Positions 40,421-53,740 of a stretch of DNA of 64,000 nt are shown here, one piece after another. The notes under the pieces were generated by a model, which saw nothing but the letters and a program-made list of their open reading frames with translations, was not told the DNA's origin and made no database searches. The translations under genes were made by a program, and so were the position numbers. Within the stretch, counting starts at the first letter, position 1, and each line of letters begins with the position of its first letter. This DNA is from Streptomyces venezuelae (GTDB taxonomy: Bacteria > Actinomycetota > Actinomycetes > Streptomycetales > Streptomycetaceae). Location: positions 3,884,501 to 3,948,500 of the forward strand of contig NZ_CP029189.1 of the NCBI RefSeq assembly GCF_008642275.1, in the 5' to 3' direction.

Positions 40421-40434
40421 CCCGCGATCGCGGG
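40421..40434. promoter_or_regulatory. 14-base perfect palindrome between GNAT and P450
   Basis: CCCGCGATCGCGGG lies 37 bases upstream of the P450 start, within GGCCGGT...GGCCGC flanks. It could be a protein-binding site or a weak terminator of the GNAT transcript. Confidence 0.35.
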
Positions 40435-40471
40435 GCCGCAACCACTGACCACCGAGAAGCAGGGGGCTTCC

Positions 40472-41656
40472 TTGTCCGTTTCGTTGACGGTCGACTTGTT
40501 GGATTCGGCGCTGTACGCGGACGGGAACCCGTACGAGGTGTGGCGGGCGATGCGGGAGGCCGGACCCGTCCACCACCAGGTGGCGAAGTCCGGGGCGCGG
40601 CACTGGGCCGTGGTCGGGCACGAGGCCGGCAAGCAGGTGCTGACCGACTGGCGGGTCTTCACCTCCACCCGTGGCACGACACTGCGCGAGAGCGACAACT
40701 CCGCCCCGTACCCCGGTGCGGGGAAGATGCCCGTCCTCACCGATCCGCCCCGGCACACCGAGCTGCGCAGGGCCGTCGCCCCGCTGTTCACACCACGTGC
40801 CGTGGAGAAGCTGGGTGCGCTCGGCCGTGAGGTGGCGGGTGCGCTCCTGGCCGACCTGAGGGAACGGGGCGGCGGCGACTTCGTCACCGATGTCGCCGCG
40901 CGGTTCCCCCTCGCGGTGCAGGCCGAGATCCTGGGCATCGCCCCCGACGACATCCCGCTGGTCCTGGACGCCACGGGCCGCTCCGCGGACGAGACCGGAG
41001 ACGGCGCCACCGGCCACCACGACGTCATGGCGTACTACCTGAAGGCGCTGGGCACCCGGCGGGGGGACGCCGGCCGGGACCTGGTCGGCACCCTGTTGCA
41101 GGCCCGCACGGCCGGCCTGCCGCTGTCGGACGAGGAGATCGTCCTGACCTGTGACAACATCGTGGTGGCAGCGACCCAGACCGCTCAACACGCCGCCAGT
41201 GGAGCTCTGTTGGCCCTGCTGGAGCACCCGGACGCGTGGCGGGCGCTGCGCGCGGGACGGGTCGACCCGGACTGCGCCATCGACGAACTGCTGCGTTTCA
41301 CCGCACCGGCCACGCACGTGATGCGCACCGCGGTGTGCGACACCGAGCTCGCCGGTACCGCGATCCGCGCCGGCGACGCGGTGGCGGTGTGGATCCCCTC
41401 CGCCAACCGCGACGGAAGCGTCTTCGCCGACCCGGACGAGCTGGTCCTGGACCGTCGTCCCAACCCGCACCTGAGTCTCGGTGCGGGCATGCACTTCTGC
41501 CTCGGCGGTCCCATGGTCCGTGTGCTGCTGCGGGCACTGCTGGAGGACCTGATCGGGGCCGGGACGTCCCTGGCACTCGCGAACCCGCCCGTCCGCAAGT
41601 CCGGCGCGGTGGCCAACGGACTGCGCTCCCTGCCGGTGACGGTCGTCCCCGCCTGA
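40472..41656 (+). CDS. cytochrome P450 (second)
   Basis: 394 aa if it starts at TTG 40472, which has AGCAGGGGG upstream; the frame is open much further upstream, where it reads only as antisense-like sequence over the GNAT gene. Heme loop LSLGAGMHFCLGGPMVRV with the Cys ligand; ExxR in DELLRFTAP. The I-helix reads NIVVAATQTAQHAASGALL, lacking the standard A-G-x-D/E-T-T, so it may use the substrate for proton delivery as some carrier-bound amino acid P450s do. It follows the piperazate/PCP set, so oxidation of a PCP-bound piperazate or neighbouring residue is a reasonable guess. Confidence 0.9.
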   Translation: MSVSLTVDLLDSALYADGNPYEVWRAMREAGPVHHQVAKSGARHWAVVGHEAGKQVLTDWRVFTSTRGTTLRESDNSAPYPGAGKMPVLTDPPRHTELRRAVAPLFTPRAVEKLGALGREVAGALLADLRERGGGDFVTDVAARFPLAVQAEILGIAPDDIPLVLDATGRSADETGDGATGHHDVMAYYLKALGTRRGDAGRDLVGTLLQARTAGLPLSDEEIVLTCDNIVVAATQTAQHAASGALLALLEHPDAWRALRAGRVDPDCAIDELLRFTAPATHVMRTAVCDTELAGTAIRAGDAVAVWIPSANRDGSVFADPDELVLDRRPNPHLSLGAGMHFCLGGPMVRVLLRALLEDLIGAGTSLALANPPVRKSGAVANGLRSLPVTVVPA

Positions 41657-41733
41657 CCGGACCGTCACGAAAGCGCGCGCGCAAGGGTGCCACCCGTGCC
41701 GTGAGCGTGCCCCGACCACCCTAGGAACCCACC

Positions 41734-42549
41734 GTGAACAGCGAACTCCTCGTCTCCGACGCGATCCACTTCCGTGTCGACTACGAGATCAACCCCTACA
41801 TGGACACCGGGGTCCAGCCCGACACCGCGGCGGCGCTCGCCGAGCACCAGGCGATCGTCGCCGCGCACCTCGCCGCGGGCCGCAAGGTCGAGTACGTGCC
41901 GTCCGCGCCGGAGTGTCCGGACATGGTGTTCACCGCCAACGCCGCCGTGGTCCGCGGCCACCGCGCCGTCCTGGGCCGCCCGCCGGCCCAGCGGGCGGCC
42001 GAGATCCCCTACTTCCGGGAGTGGCTGTCGGGCCGGGGCTACGAGGTCGTCGAGGCACCCTACGCGTTCAGCGGTCAGGGCGATGCGCTGGCCTGCGGTG
42101 AGCTGCTGCTGACCGGACACGGCCAGCGCACCGACGAGCGGATGCTCGGCGTGCTGGCCCGGGAGCTGGACTACGAGGTGGTGCCGCTGCGCACGGTGAG
42201 CTCCCGCTGGTACGACCTCGACCTGGCCGTCGGCGTCATCGGCCCGGACACGCTGGCGTACTGCCCGCAGGCCCTCGACGCGGCCGGCCAGCGGACCCTG
42301 CGCGGGCTCGGGGTCGACCTGATCGAGGTGTCCGTCGAAGAAGCGGCGCGGTTCGCCCTGAACCTCGTCAGTGACGGGACCACCGTGACCATGGCTCAGG
42401 ACGCACCGCGCCTGGCCGCCGCACTGCGCGACCGTGGTCTGCGGGTGGTCACACTCGACACGACCCAGCTGGCGAAGGGCGGCGGCGGTATCCGCTGCAC
42501 CGCCCTCACCCTGGACAACCCGCCGGCCGGACGGCCGTCGGACGGCTGA
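41734..42549 (+). CDS. DDAH / arginine deiminase superfamily (amidinotransferase fold) protein with altered active site
   Basis: 271 aa from GTG 41734 (TAGGAACCCACC upstream). Family landmarks: CPDMVFTANAAVV, FSGQGDALA, a DLDLAVG strand and the C-terminal GGGGIRCTALTL with the nucleophile Cys255. In dimethylargininases and related ornithine-forming enzymes the middle motif reads FYHLD; here it is RWYDLDL, so the catalytic His is apparently Asp161, and the usual FEG(Q)GD Glu is Ser113. Either the chemistry is changed or the enzyme is impaired. A normal member would hydrolyse arginine-type guanidines and could feed ornithine or citrulline to the N-hydroxylase. Last gene of the piperazate operon, ending at a strong terminator. 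Confidence 0.8.
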   Translation: MNSELLVSDAIHFRVDYEINPYMDTGVQPDTAAALAEHQAIVAAHLAAGRKVEYVPSAPECPDMVFTANAAVVRGHRAVLGRPPAQRAAEIPYFREWLSGRGYEVVEAPYAFSGQGDALACGELLLTGHGQRTDERMLGVLARELDYEVVPLRTVSSRWYDLDLAVGVIGPDTLAYCPQALDAAGQRTLRGLGVDLIEVSVEEAARFALNLVSDGTTVTMAQDAPRLAAALRDRGLRVVTLDTTQLAKGGGGIRCTALTLDNPPAGRPSDG

Positions 42550-42585
42550 GCGCGGCGCCGCCGGTCCGCCCCGCATCGTGAGCGC

Positions 42586-42632
42586 CACGTGAGAGAGCCC
42601 CCGCCGACACCCGGCGGGGGCTCTCTCACGTG
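42586..42632. terminator. perfect 21-bp stem terminator between convergent genes
   Basis: The arms 42586-42606 and 42612-42632 are perfectly complementary (CACGTGAGAGAG... / ...CTCTCTCACGTG), with a 5-base loop ACACC. It separates the plus-strand piperazate operon from the minus-strand cysN gene and should work in both directions. Confidence 0.92.
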
Positions 42633-42653
42633 CCGCTCACGGCCCGCGTCCGC

Positions 42654-44003
42654 TCAGAAGTCCCACCCCTCGCCGTCCTCGGCCGGGGCCTCGGCGGCCC
42701 GCTCGGCGAAGGCGTGGCCGGCCATCCCGGCGGCCAGCGTGGTTCCGTCGGCCGGGTCGATGATCAGGAAGGAGCCGGTGCGGCGGGAATCGGCGTAGTC
42801 GTCGATGGGCAGCGGCTCGGCGGTACGGATCACCACCTGCCCGATGTCGTTGGCGCGGAGCGAGCCGGGCGCCGCGTCGTGCGACAGGTCGTCCAGCGTG
42901 AGCCGGGACGGGATCTCCCTGACGATCGCCTTGACCGTGCGGGTGGCGTGCTTGACCAGGACCCGGGCTCCCGGTGCGAGTGGCCGGTCCGCGACGTGGC
43001 AGACGGTGGCCGCGATGTCCTGGGTGACGGCCGGCACGCAGGCGGTCGGAGCGATGAGGTCGCCGCGGGAGACGTCGAGGTGACCGGCCAGGTGCAGCGT
43101 CACCGACTGCGGCGCCCAGGCGACGTCGACGTCCTCACCCAGCCGTTCGATGCCGGTGACCGTCGTCGTCCGGCCCGACGGCTGGACGGTGACCTCCTGG
43201 TGGACGTGGAAGGAGCCGACGGCGATCTGCCCGGCGTAGCCGCGGTAGTCGGGGTGCTCGGGGGTCTGCGGGCGGATGACGTACTGCACCGGGAAGCGGG
43301 CCGGGGAACCGGCGGCCTCGTGGCTGACCGGGACGTTCTCCAGGTGCTCCAGCACGGTGGGGCCGCCGTACCAGTCCATGTGCGCGGACGGCTCCACGAC
43401 ATTGTCGCCGGCCAGGGCCGAGATCGGGATCGCGGTGACCTCGGACACGCCGAGCCGCGCCGCATAGGCGGTGAACTCCTCGGCGATGGCGGCGAAGACG
43501 GATTCCTGGTAGCCGACGAGGTCCATCTTGTTGACGGCGAGGACCACGTGCGGGACGCGCAGGAGTGCGGCGACGGCCGCGTGCCGGCGGGTCTGTTCGA
43601 TGACGCCGTTGCGGGCGTCGACGAGGACCACGGCCAGGTCGGCGGTGGAGGCGCCGGTGACCATGTTCCGGGTGTACTGCACGTGCCCGGGGGTGTCGGC
43701 GAGGATGAACCGGCGGCGTGCGGTGGCGAAGTAGCGGTAGGCGACGTCGATGGTGATGCCCTGTTCCCGCTCGGCCCGCAGGCCGTCGGTGAGCAGTGCG
43801 AGGTCGGGGGCGTCCTGGCCGCGCTGGGCGGAGACGGCCTCGACGGCCTCCATCTGGTCGGTCAGGACCGACTTGGAGTCGTGCAGCAGGCGGCCCACCA
43901 GGGTGGACTTGCCGTCGTCGACGGAGCCGGCGGTCGCGAAGCGCAGCAGGGTGGTGGCCGCGAGGTCGTCGAGTCCGGCGACCTGTTCGGTGGTGCTGGT
44001 CAT
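42654..44003 (-). CDS. cysN: sulfate adenylyltransferase subunit 1, GTPase
   Basis: 449 aa from ATG 44003. EF-Tu-like GTPase motifs: GSVDDGKSTLVG (P-loop), DTPGHVQYTRNM and NKMDL, with C-terminal beta-barrel domains. With CysD it makes adenosine 5'-phosphosulfate from ATP and sulfate, GTP hydrolysis driving the reaction. It follows cysD by two bases. Length is normal, with no fused APS kinase domain; that activity is the separate cysC two genes upstream. No cysH or sulfite reductase gene is next to it, which differs from the usual assimilation operon and suggests supply of PAPS rather than cysteine synthesis. Confidence 0.96.
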   Translation of the reverse strand: MTSTTEQVAGLDDLAATTLLRFATAGSVDDGKSTLVGRLLHDSKSVLTDQMEAVEAVSAQRGQDAPDLALLTDGLRAEREQGITIDVAYRYFATARRRFILADTPGHVQYTRNMVTGASTADLAVVLVDARNGVIEQTRRHAAVAALLRVPHVVLAVNKMDLVGYQESVFAAIAEEFTAYAARLGVSEVTAIPISALAGDNVVEPSAHMDWYGGPTVLEHLENVPVSHEAAGSPARFPVQYVIRPQTPEHPDYRGYAGQIAVGSFHVHQEVTVQPSGRTTTVTGIERLGEDVDVAWAPQSVTLHLAGHLDVSRGDLIAPTACVPAVTQDIAATVCHVADRPLAPGARVLVKHATRTVKAIVREIPSRLTLDDLSHDAAPGSLRANDIGQVVIRTAEPLPIDDYADSRRTGSFLIIDPADGTTLAAGMAGHAFAERAAEAPAEDGEGWDF

Positions 44004-44005
44004 GT

Positions 44006-44941
44006 CTAGAAGTACCCTTCGCGCTTGCGGTCTTCCATCGCGGCTTCGGACATCTTGTCGTCGGCGCGGGTCGCGCCCCGTTCGGTGAGGCGGGAGACGG
44101 CGATCTCGGCGATCACGGCGTCGAGTGTGGTGGCGTCGGAGTCGACGGCGCCGGTGCAGGACATGTCGCCGACGGTCCGGTAGCGGATGAGACGCGTTTC
44201 GGGTGTCTCGTTCTCCTTCGGGCCGCCCCATTCGCCGGCCGTGAGCCACATGCCGTTGCGCTGGAAGACCTCGCGCTGGTGGGCGAAGTAGATCTCCGGG
44301 AGTTCGATGCCCTCGCGGGCGATGTACTGCCAGACGTCCAGTTCGGTCCAGTTGGAGAGGGGGAAGACGCGGACGTGTTCGCCGGGGGCGTGGCGGCCGT
44401 TGTAGAGCTGCCAGAGTTCGGGGCGCTGGCGGCGCGGGTCCCACTGGGAGAACTCGTCGCGGAGGGAGAACACGCGTTCCTTGGCGCGGGCCTTCTCCTC
44501 GTCGCGGCGGCCGCCGCCGAAGACGGCGTCGAACTTCAGCTGCTGGATCGCCTCCGTGAGGGGGACGGTCTGCAGGGGGTTGCGGGTGCCGTCGGGGCGC
44601 TCGCGCAGCTTGCCGGCGTCGATGTAGTCCTGGACGGACGCCACGTGCAGGCGCAGCCCGTGCCGGGCGACGGTGCGGTCGCGGTACTCCAGCACCTCGG
44701 GGAAGTTGTGCCCGGTGTCGACGTGCAGCAGCGTGAACGGCACCGGCGCCGGCGCGAACGCCTTGAGCGCCAGGTGCAGCATGACGATGGAGTCCTTGCC
44801 GCCGGAGAACAGGATCACCGGCTTCTCGAACTCGCCCGCCACCTCACGGAAGATGTGCACGGCCTCCGACTCAAGGGCGTCGAGGTGGCTGAGCGCCCAT
44901 GCACCGGCCACCCCCTCGGCCACTGCGGTCGATGACGTCAT
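44006..44941 (-). CDS. cysD: sulfate adenylyltransferase subunit 2
   Basis: 311 aa from ATG 44941, overlapping the cysC stop by four bases. PP-loop ATPase motif LFSGGKDSIVML, with HVDTGHNFPEVLEYRD, FGGGRRDEEKARAKER and the C-terminal RKREGYF typical of CysD. Catalyses formation of adenosine 5'-phosphosulfate together with CysN, encoded directly downstream. Cytoplasmic. Confidence 0.97.
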   Translation of the reverse strand: MTSSTAVAEGVAGAWALSHLDALESEAVHIFREVAGEFEKPVILFSGGKDSIVMLHLALKAFAPAPVPFTLLHVDTGHNFPEVLEYRDRTVARHGLRLHVASVQDYIDAGKLRERPDGTRNPLQTVPLTEAIQQLKFDAVFGGGRRDEEKARAKERVFSLRDEFSQWDPRRQRPELWQLYNGRHAPGEHVRVFPLSNWTELDVWQYIAREGIELPEIYFAHQREVFQRNGMWLTAGEWGGPKENETPETRLIRYRTVGDMSCTGAVDSDATTLDAVIAEIAVSRLTERGATRADDKMSEAAMEDRKREGYF

Positions 44942-45492
44942 GCGATGCCCCTTCTCTTCAGCAGATCCAGCAGTGCCTGTGCCGATTCGTCCACGCTCTG
45001 CCGGTGCGCCGCGATCCGGAGGTCCGGATCGGTCGGCGGTTCGTACGGATCGTCCACGCCGGTCAGCCCGGTCAGCTCACCGGCGGCCTGCTTGGCGTAC
45101 AGACCCTTCACGTCGCGACCGGAGCACACCTGTACGGGCGTGGCGACGTGCACCTCCAGGTACGGGGTTCCGGACGCCTCGTGGCGCCGGCGCACCGCAT
45201 CCCTGCTCTCCTCGTAGGGGGCGATGACCGGAACGAGGACCAGCACGCCGTGCGAGGACAGCAGTTCGGCGACGAAGCCGATCCGCTGCACGTTCGTGTG
45301 GCGGTCCTCGCGGGTGAAGCCCAGTCCTGCGGAGAGGAACGCGCGGATCTCGTCCCCGTCGAGCACCTCCACCCGCCGCCCGGCCGCGCGCAGCCGTCCG
45401 GCTGCCGCGGCCGCGACGGTGGTCTTGCCCGCACTCGGCAGGCCGGTGAGCCAGACAGTGGCGCCGCTCTCCCGCGGCCCGGAGCGAACCAT
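44938..45492 (-). CDS. cysC: adenylylsulfate (APS) kinase
   Basis: 184 aa from ATG 45492. Walker A WLTGLPSAGKTT, then EVLDGDEIRAFL, GFTREDRHTNVQRIGFVA and FEVHVATP-type, GRDVKGLYAKQ and DDPYEPP motifs of APS kinase. It phosphorylates APS to PAPS, the universal sulfo donor. First gene of a cysC-cysD-cysN unit with its own start behind a strong terminator. A PAPS supply makes sense if the product, or an intermediate amide, is sulfated or N-sulfonated, but no sulfotransferase is encoded in the window. A housekeeping sulfate-assimilation set is the alternative. Confidence 0.95.
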   Translation of the reverse strand: MVRSGPRESGATVWLTGLPSAGKTTVAAAAAGRLRAAGRRVEVLDGDEIRAFLSAGLGFTREDRHTNVQRIGFVAELLSSHGVLVLVPVIAPYEESRDAVRRRHEASGTPYLEVHVATPVQVCSGRDVKGLYAKQAAGELTGLTGVDDPYEPPTDPDLRIAAHRQSVDESAQALLDLLKRRGIA

Positions 45493-45539
45493 GATCGGTT
45501 CAACCTCTTTCCCACTCGGTGATTTCGGTCGGCAGGCAG

Positions 45540-45574
45540 CCGGTGTGCCGGGTGCGGCGCACCCGGCACACCGG
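45540..45574 (-). terminator. strong hairpin between dpgC and cysC
   Basis: CCGGTGTGCCGGGTGC and GCACCCGGCACACCGG form a perfect 16-bp stem with a 3-base loop, 28 bases after the dpgC stop. It should end the dpg transcript, so cysCDN is probably transcribed separately. Confidence 0.85.
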
Positions 45575-45601
45575 CCGTTCATGACGCGGGGGCGGAGGAG
45601 G

Positions 45602-47532
<1,931 letters not shown>

Positions 47533-47546
47533 GACTTCCTCCGCAT

Positions 47547-48626
47547 TCACCACTGCACCAGCGCCGTTTCGATCGTTGAGCCGGGCCCCATGGTCATCAG
47601 CACCCCGTACTCACCGGGCCGGGCGACTCCCTCGTCCAGGAGACGTTCGTACGAGAACAGGAACGAGCCGCTCGACACGTTCCCGTGGTCACGCAGCACA
47701 CCGACGGTGTGCCGGACGTCGTGCCGGGTCAGCCCGAGGTTGACCACGACGGCGTCGATGACCTTCTTGCCGCCGGAGTGCACCAGCCAGTGGGCGATGT
47801 CGCTGCGGCGCAGTCCGGTGTCCGCCAGCAGCCTGTCCACGACCAGCTCGGCATGCGCGCCGACCACGTAGGGGACCTGCGGGTCCAGGAAGAAGCTGAA
47901 GCGGTTCTGCTCGCGGTCCCAGTCGTAGCGCATCGCGTCGACGGCCTCGGGGATGATGCAGCTGGCGAACTTCAGGATGCGCGGGCCCTCGGGGACCGTC
48001 ACCTCGTCCGGGGCGGCGCCGGACCGGATGGCGAGCGCGGCGGCGCCGTCACCGAAGAGGCTGTTGACGACGGCCGTCCGCATCGTGGCGTCCATGGCGT
48101 AGGCGGCGGAGCAGGCCTCCACGCACAGCACCACGGCGAGCTCGCCGGGGTGGGCGGCGGCCCAGCCGGAGACCACGCCGAGGGCGTTGAGACCCGCGTT
48201 GCAGCCCATGCCGACGATGTCGGAACGGCTGCAGTGCCGGTCGATCCCGAGCTCCTTGATGAGCAGGGCGCTCAGTCCCGGCGTGAGCAGCCCGGTGGAG
48301 GTCACACAGCACAGGTGGCGCAGATCGGAGAGCTCGGCCCCGGCGCGCTTGAGACACGCCTGCAGTGCCTCGGCTCCCATTTCGAGGGCCTTGGCCTTGT
48401 GCTTGTCGAGGAGGACGCCCTGCGGCTCGTGGACGCGGCCGCCGAGGCCGTCCGGCGCGGGAAGGGTCAGATTGCGCCGCTCGATGGCGCTGTTGAGGAA
48501 GACCGAACGGATCCTGGGGTCGGTGATCTCGAAGGCGTCGAGCACCTCCTGCTGGGTGTACGAGGTGGGTGTCACCGCCGTACCCACGCCCAGGACACGG
48601 GGCTGAAGCTCGGTGGCCAGGGTCAT
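47547..48626 (-). CDS. dpgA: type III polyketide synthase DpgA (3,5-dihydroxyphenylacetyl-CoA synthase)
   Basis: 359 aa from ATG 48626; an in-frame GTG at 48638 (GVDVPM) is an equally possible start. Chalcone-synthase fold with nucleophile Cys142 in DIVGMGCNAGLNAL, LCCVTSTGLLTPG, and C-terminal HSGGKKVIDAV and GNVSSGSFLFSYE carrying the His and Asn of the triad. DpgA condenses four malonyl-CoA to 3,5-dihydroxyphenylacetyl-CoA. Upstream lies a 110-base gap to the HpgT-type gene, so the set may be one operon with it. Confidence 0.96.
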   Translation of the reverse strand: MTLATELQPRVLGVGTAVTPTSYTQQEVLDAFEITDPRIRSVFLNSAIERRNLTLPAPDGLGGRVHEPQGVLLDKHKAKALEMGAEALQACLKRAGAELSDLRHLCCVTSTGLLTPGLSALLIKELGIDRHCSRSDIVGMGCNAGLNALGVVSGWAAAHPGELAVVLCVEACSAAYAMDATMRTAVVNSLFGDGAAALAIRSGAAPDEVTVPEGPRILKFASCIIPEAVDAMRYDWDREQNRFSFFLDPQVPYVVGAHAELVVDRLLADTGLRRSDIAHWLVHSGGKKVIDAVVVNLGLTRHDVRHTVGVLRDHGNVSSGSFLFSYERLLDEGVARPGEYGVLMTMGPGSTIETALVQW

Positions 48627-48736
48627 CGGAACGTCCACCCCCAGGTACGCGGCTTGCTCCGCGGTTGTCGTTTCCGCATCGGTCCGGACACGTGCACGTC
48701 CTCTCTCACTGGGAATTGCCTTGCCTGCACAGCCGG

Positions 48737-50071
48737 TCAGAGCGCCTCGCACTGCGCCTCGACGAAGCGCGCAAGCCGCGCGGCGCCCTCCTCGATCTCG
48801 GCGCGCGTCAGGTAGCTGGTGGAAAGCCGGATGCCGTGGTGGCCTCCGGCGCCGGGATGGAAGTGCGTCAGCGGGGTCCAGAGCACCCCGAAGTCCTTGG
48901 CCGACGTGATCAGCCGCGCGTCGTCCACCCGGAACGGGACCCGCATGGTGAGGAAGAAGCCACCGGTCGGCTCGTTCCAGCTCACGCCGAGTGCTTCGCG
49001 GCGTTCGGCGGGCAGCCGGGCGTCGAGCTGACGCAGCATCTCGCGCATCGCCTCGCCGTAGTGGGCCGCCGCCTCGGCGTTCAGTTGCGACAGCCGGCCC
49101 TGGGCGCCGAGCAGCGCGCCGGCCACGGCCGCCTGGCTCAGCGACGAGGTGTTGACCGTCACCATGCTCTTGATCTTGGCCAGCTCGTCGGCCAGCAGGT
49201 GTTCCCCACCCGCGGGGTCACGGACGCGCTGGTCCGCTACGACGAAACCGACCCGCGCTCCGGGAAAGACCGTCTTGGAGTACGAGCCCAGGTGCACCAC
49301 GCGGCGCGACCGGTCCCGGGACTTCAGGGTCGGCAGCGGCGTGCCGGGGCTCACCTGCCGGTACGGACTGTCCTCCAGCACCAGGAAGTCGTAGCGCTCG
49401 GCGAGCTCCAGGAGCTTCTCGCGTGCCTCGGGTCCCATGGTGGTGCCGGACGGGTTGGAGTGGTCGGGGACCACGTAGAACGCCCGGGGGCGGCGGCCCT
49501 GCGCCAGCTCCGCCAGCACGGCGGACTCCAGATCGGAGGGATCGAAGCCGTCCTCGCGTTCCTCCACCGGGCGTACGGCGATGTCGAGCAGCCGGGCGGC
49601 GCCGGTGATGCCGACGTAGCAGGGGCTGGAGACCAGCAGGACGTCGTCGGGACCGGCGAACAGTGCGCGCAGCACCAGGAACATGGCCTCCTGCGCGCCG
49701 ACGGTGACCACGATGGACTCGGCCGGCACGTCGGTGTCCTCGTCCGCCCGGAGGGAGTCGGCGATGACGCCGCGGATCAGCCCGGCGGTCGGCCCGTACT
49801 GGTACAGCGCCGTCCGGACGTCCTGCGCCGAGGCGCCCTGCTCCGCCAGATGGTCCAGATATCGGCGGATGCAGGCGAACACCTGCTCGCTGTCGAAGAA
49901 ACCGTCGTAGGGCCGTCCGGGGGCGAATGAAATCGCGTCGGGATAGCGGTGGGTGATTTCATTCAGGAAGTTCATGGTGTCCAGCACCGGCTCGGAAAGA
50001 CTGCCGTGCAGCTCTTCCATTTCCAGTCGATCCCGCGATCGGGGATGGGTGGAAACGGTGATTCCTGGCAT
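48737..50071 (-). CDS. hpgT-like: HpgT-like PLP aminotransferase (4-hydroxy/3,5-dihydroxyphenylglycine aminotransferase)
   Basis: 444 aa from ATG 50071 with CGGGGG six bases upstream. Fold-type I aminotransferase of the HpgT/Pgat and MocR-related branch: ISFAPGRPYDGFFD, YQYGPTAGLIRGVIAD, VTVGAQEAMFLVLRAL, VVPDHSNPSGTTM and PLP lysine in LGSYSKTVFPGARVGF. It transaminates aryl-glyoxylates to arylglycines. With dpgABC downstream it should convert 3,5-dihydroxyphenylglyoxylate to Dpg. The Hpg genes hmaS, hmo and a prephenate dehydrogenase are not seen, so Dpg and not Hpg is the expected product. Confidence 0.92.
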   Translation of the reverse strand: MPGITVSTHPRSRDRLEMEELHGSLSEPVLDTMNFLNEITHRYPDAISFAPGRPYDGFFDSEQVFACIRRYLDHLAEQGASAQDVRTALYQYGPTAGLIRGVIADSLRADEDTDVPAESIVVTVGAQEAMFLVLRALFAGPDDVLLVSSPCYVGITGAARLLDIAVRPVEEREDGFDPSDLESAVLAELAQGRRPRAFYVVPDHSNPSGTTMGPEAREKLLELAERYDFLVLEDSPYRQVSPGTPLPTLKSRDRSRRVVHLGSYSKTVFPGARVGFVVADQRVRDPAGGEHLLADELAKIKSMVTVNTSSLSQAAVAGALLGAQGRLSQLNAEAAAHYGEAMREMLRQLDARLPAERREALGVSWNEPTGGFFLTMRVPFRVDDARLITSAKDFGVLWTPLTHFHPGAGGHHGIRLSTSYLTRAEIEEGAARLARFVEAQCEAL

Positions 50072-50098
50072 TGAATTCCCCCGGACACCATGGAGTTA

Positions 50099-50157
50099 AG
50101 GCTTTCTGGAAGCCTCAGCATCACACGATGGTTCGTGCCCCGACAATGCTGTCCAAG
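50099..50157. promoter_or_regulatory. upstream region of the hpgT-dpg genes with hairpin and StrR half-site
   Basis: In the 164-base gap between NRPS-4 and the HpgT-type gene there is a small hairpin AGGCTT-TCTGG-AAGCCT (50099-50115) and TGCTGTCCAAG (50147-50157). The latter is identical over 11 bases to one arm of the perfect StrR-type site at 53683. A partner half at the 17-base spacing is absent; CCGGAC lies ten bases further away. Confidence 0.4.
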
Positions 50158-50235
50158 TGTTTACCGGGCGCCGTCCGTATTTTCCGGACCATTGTGAATT
50201 GCATTGGCTTCCGGCATTGATCCGTGAACCGGTGG

Positions 50236-53364
<3,129 letters not shown>

Positions 53365-53579
53365 CTGGTGCGACTCCACATCGTGTGCAAGGCGGCGGCC
53401 GGAAGCGTCGCAGCAGAGGCGAGCGCGGCTCCGATCCGGCCGGGAAAAGAAGACGGCGCGACGGGAGGCGAATTCCGGGGCGGTGCCCGGACCGTTTCGT
53501 CGCCCGAGCTGGAATGGCCTTTCCCCGGACACGGGTCACCGATGGCCGAAGAGTCCCGGTGACGTCCGCCACGAGATCA

Positions 53580-53600
53580 CGGCCGGATTTTCGGTGTCAA
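53580..53600 (-). promoter_or_regulatory. putative NRPS-4 promoter
   Basis: On the minus strand TTGACA (53600-53595) is followed at 15 bases by TGATCT (53579-53574 region); the -35 is perfect and the -10 poor, as expected for an activator-dependent promoter. The StrR-type site lies about 90 bases upstream. The 376 bases from 53365 to 53740 contain no gene, and the leader would be about 200 bases. Confidence 0.4.
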
Positions 53601-53682
53601 CGCACCATTGAGCGCGTCGAGTTGCACATCGGGCGGATGGCCGGTCGCGCGGGTCGCAGCTCGCGCGCCGGCCCGGGGTGTG

Positions 53683-53723
53683 CCTGCTGTCCAAGCGAAT
53701 TCCGGAACCAGTTGGACAGCAGG
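53683..53723. promoter_or_regulatory. StrR-type regulator binding site (perfect 12-bp inverted repeat) upstream of NRPS-4
   Basis: CCTGCTGTCCAA, 17 bases, TTGGACAGCAGG. The inner part GTCCAA-N17-TTGGAC is exactly the inverted repeat described for StrR-family activators of glycopeptide clusters (the Dbv4/Bbr type, from memory). A StrR-type regulator is encoded 1.9 kb away at 55608-56771. The repeat also lies 18 bases after the LuxR gene's stop, so it might double as that gene's terminator hairpin; the exact match favours an operator. Confidence 0.75.
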
Positions 53724-53740
53724 CCCGCACCCCTGCGGTG

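Noticed and set aside
40145..40471. Longer N-terminus for the second P450 overlapping the GNAT gene
   Set aside because: The text is Arg/Ser/Pro-rich and out of frame with the GNAT. The P450 fold begins near LDSALYADGNPYEVW, after TTG 40472 with AGCAGGGGG upstream.
42589..42798. Small ORFs on both strands starting MREPPP
   Set aside because: They arise from the perfect terminator palindrome at 42586-42632, which gives the same peptide on both strands.
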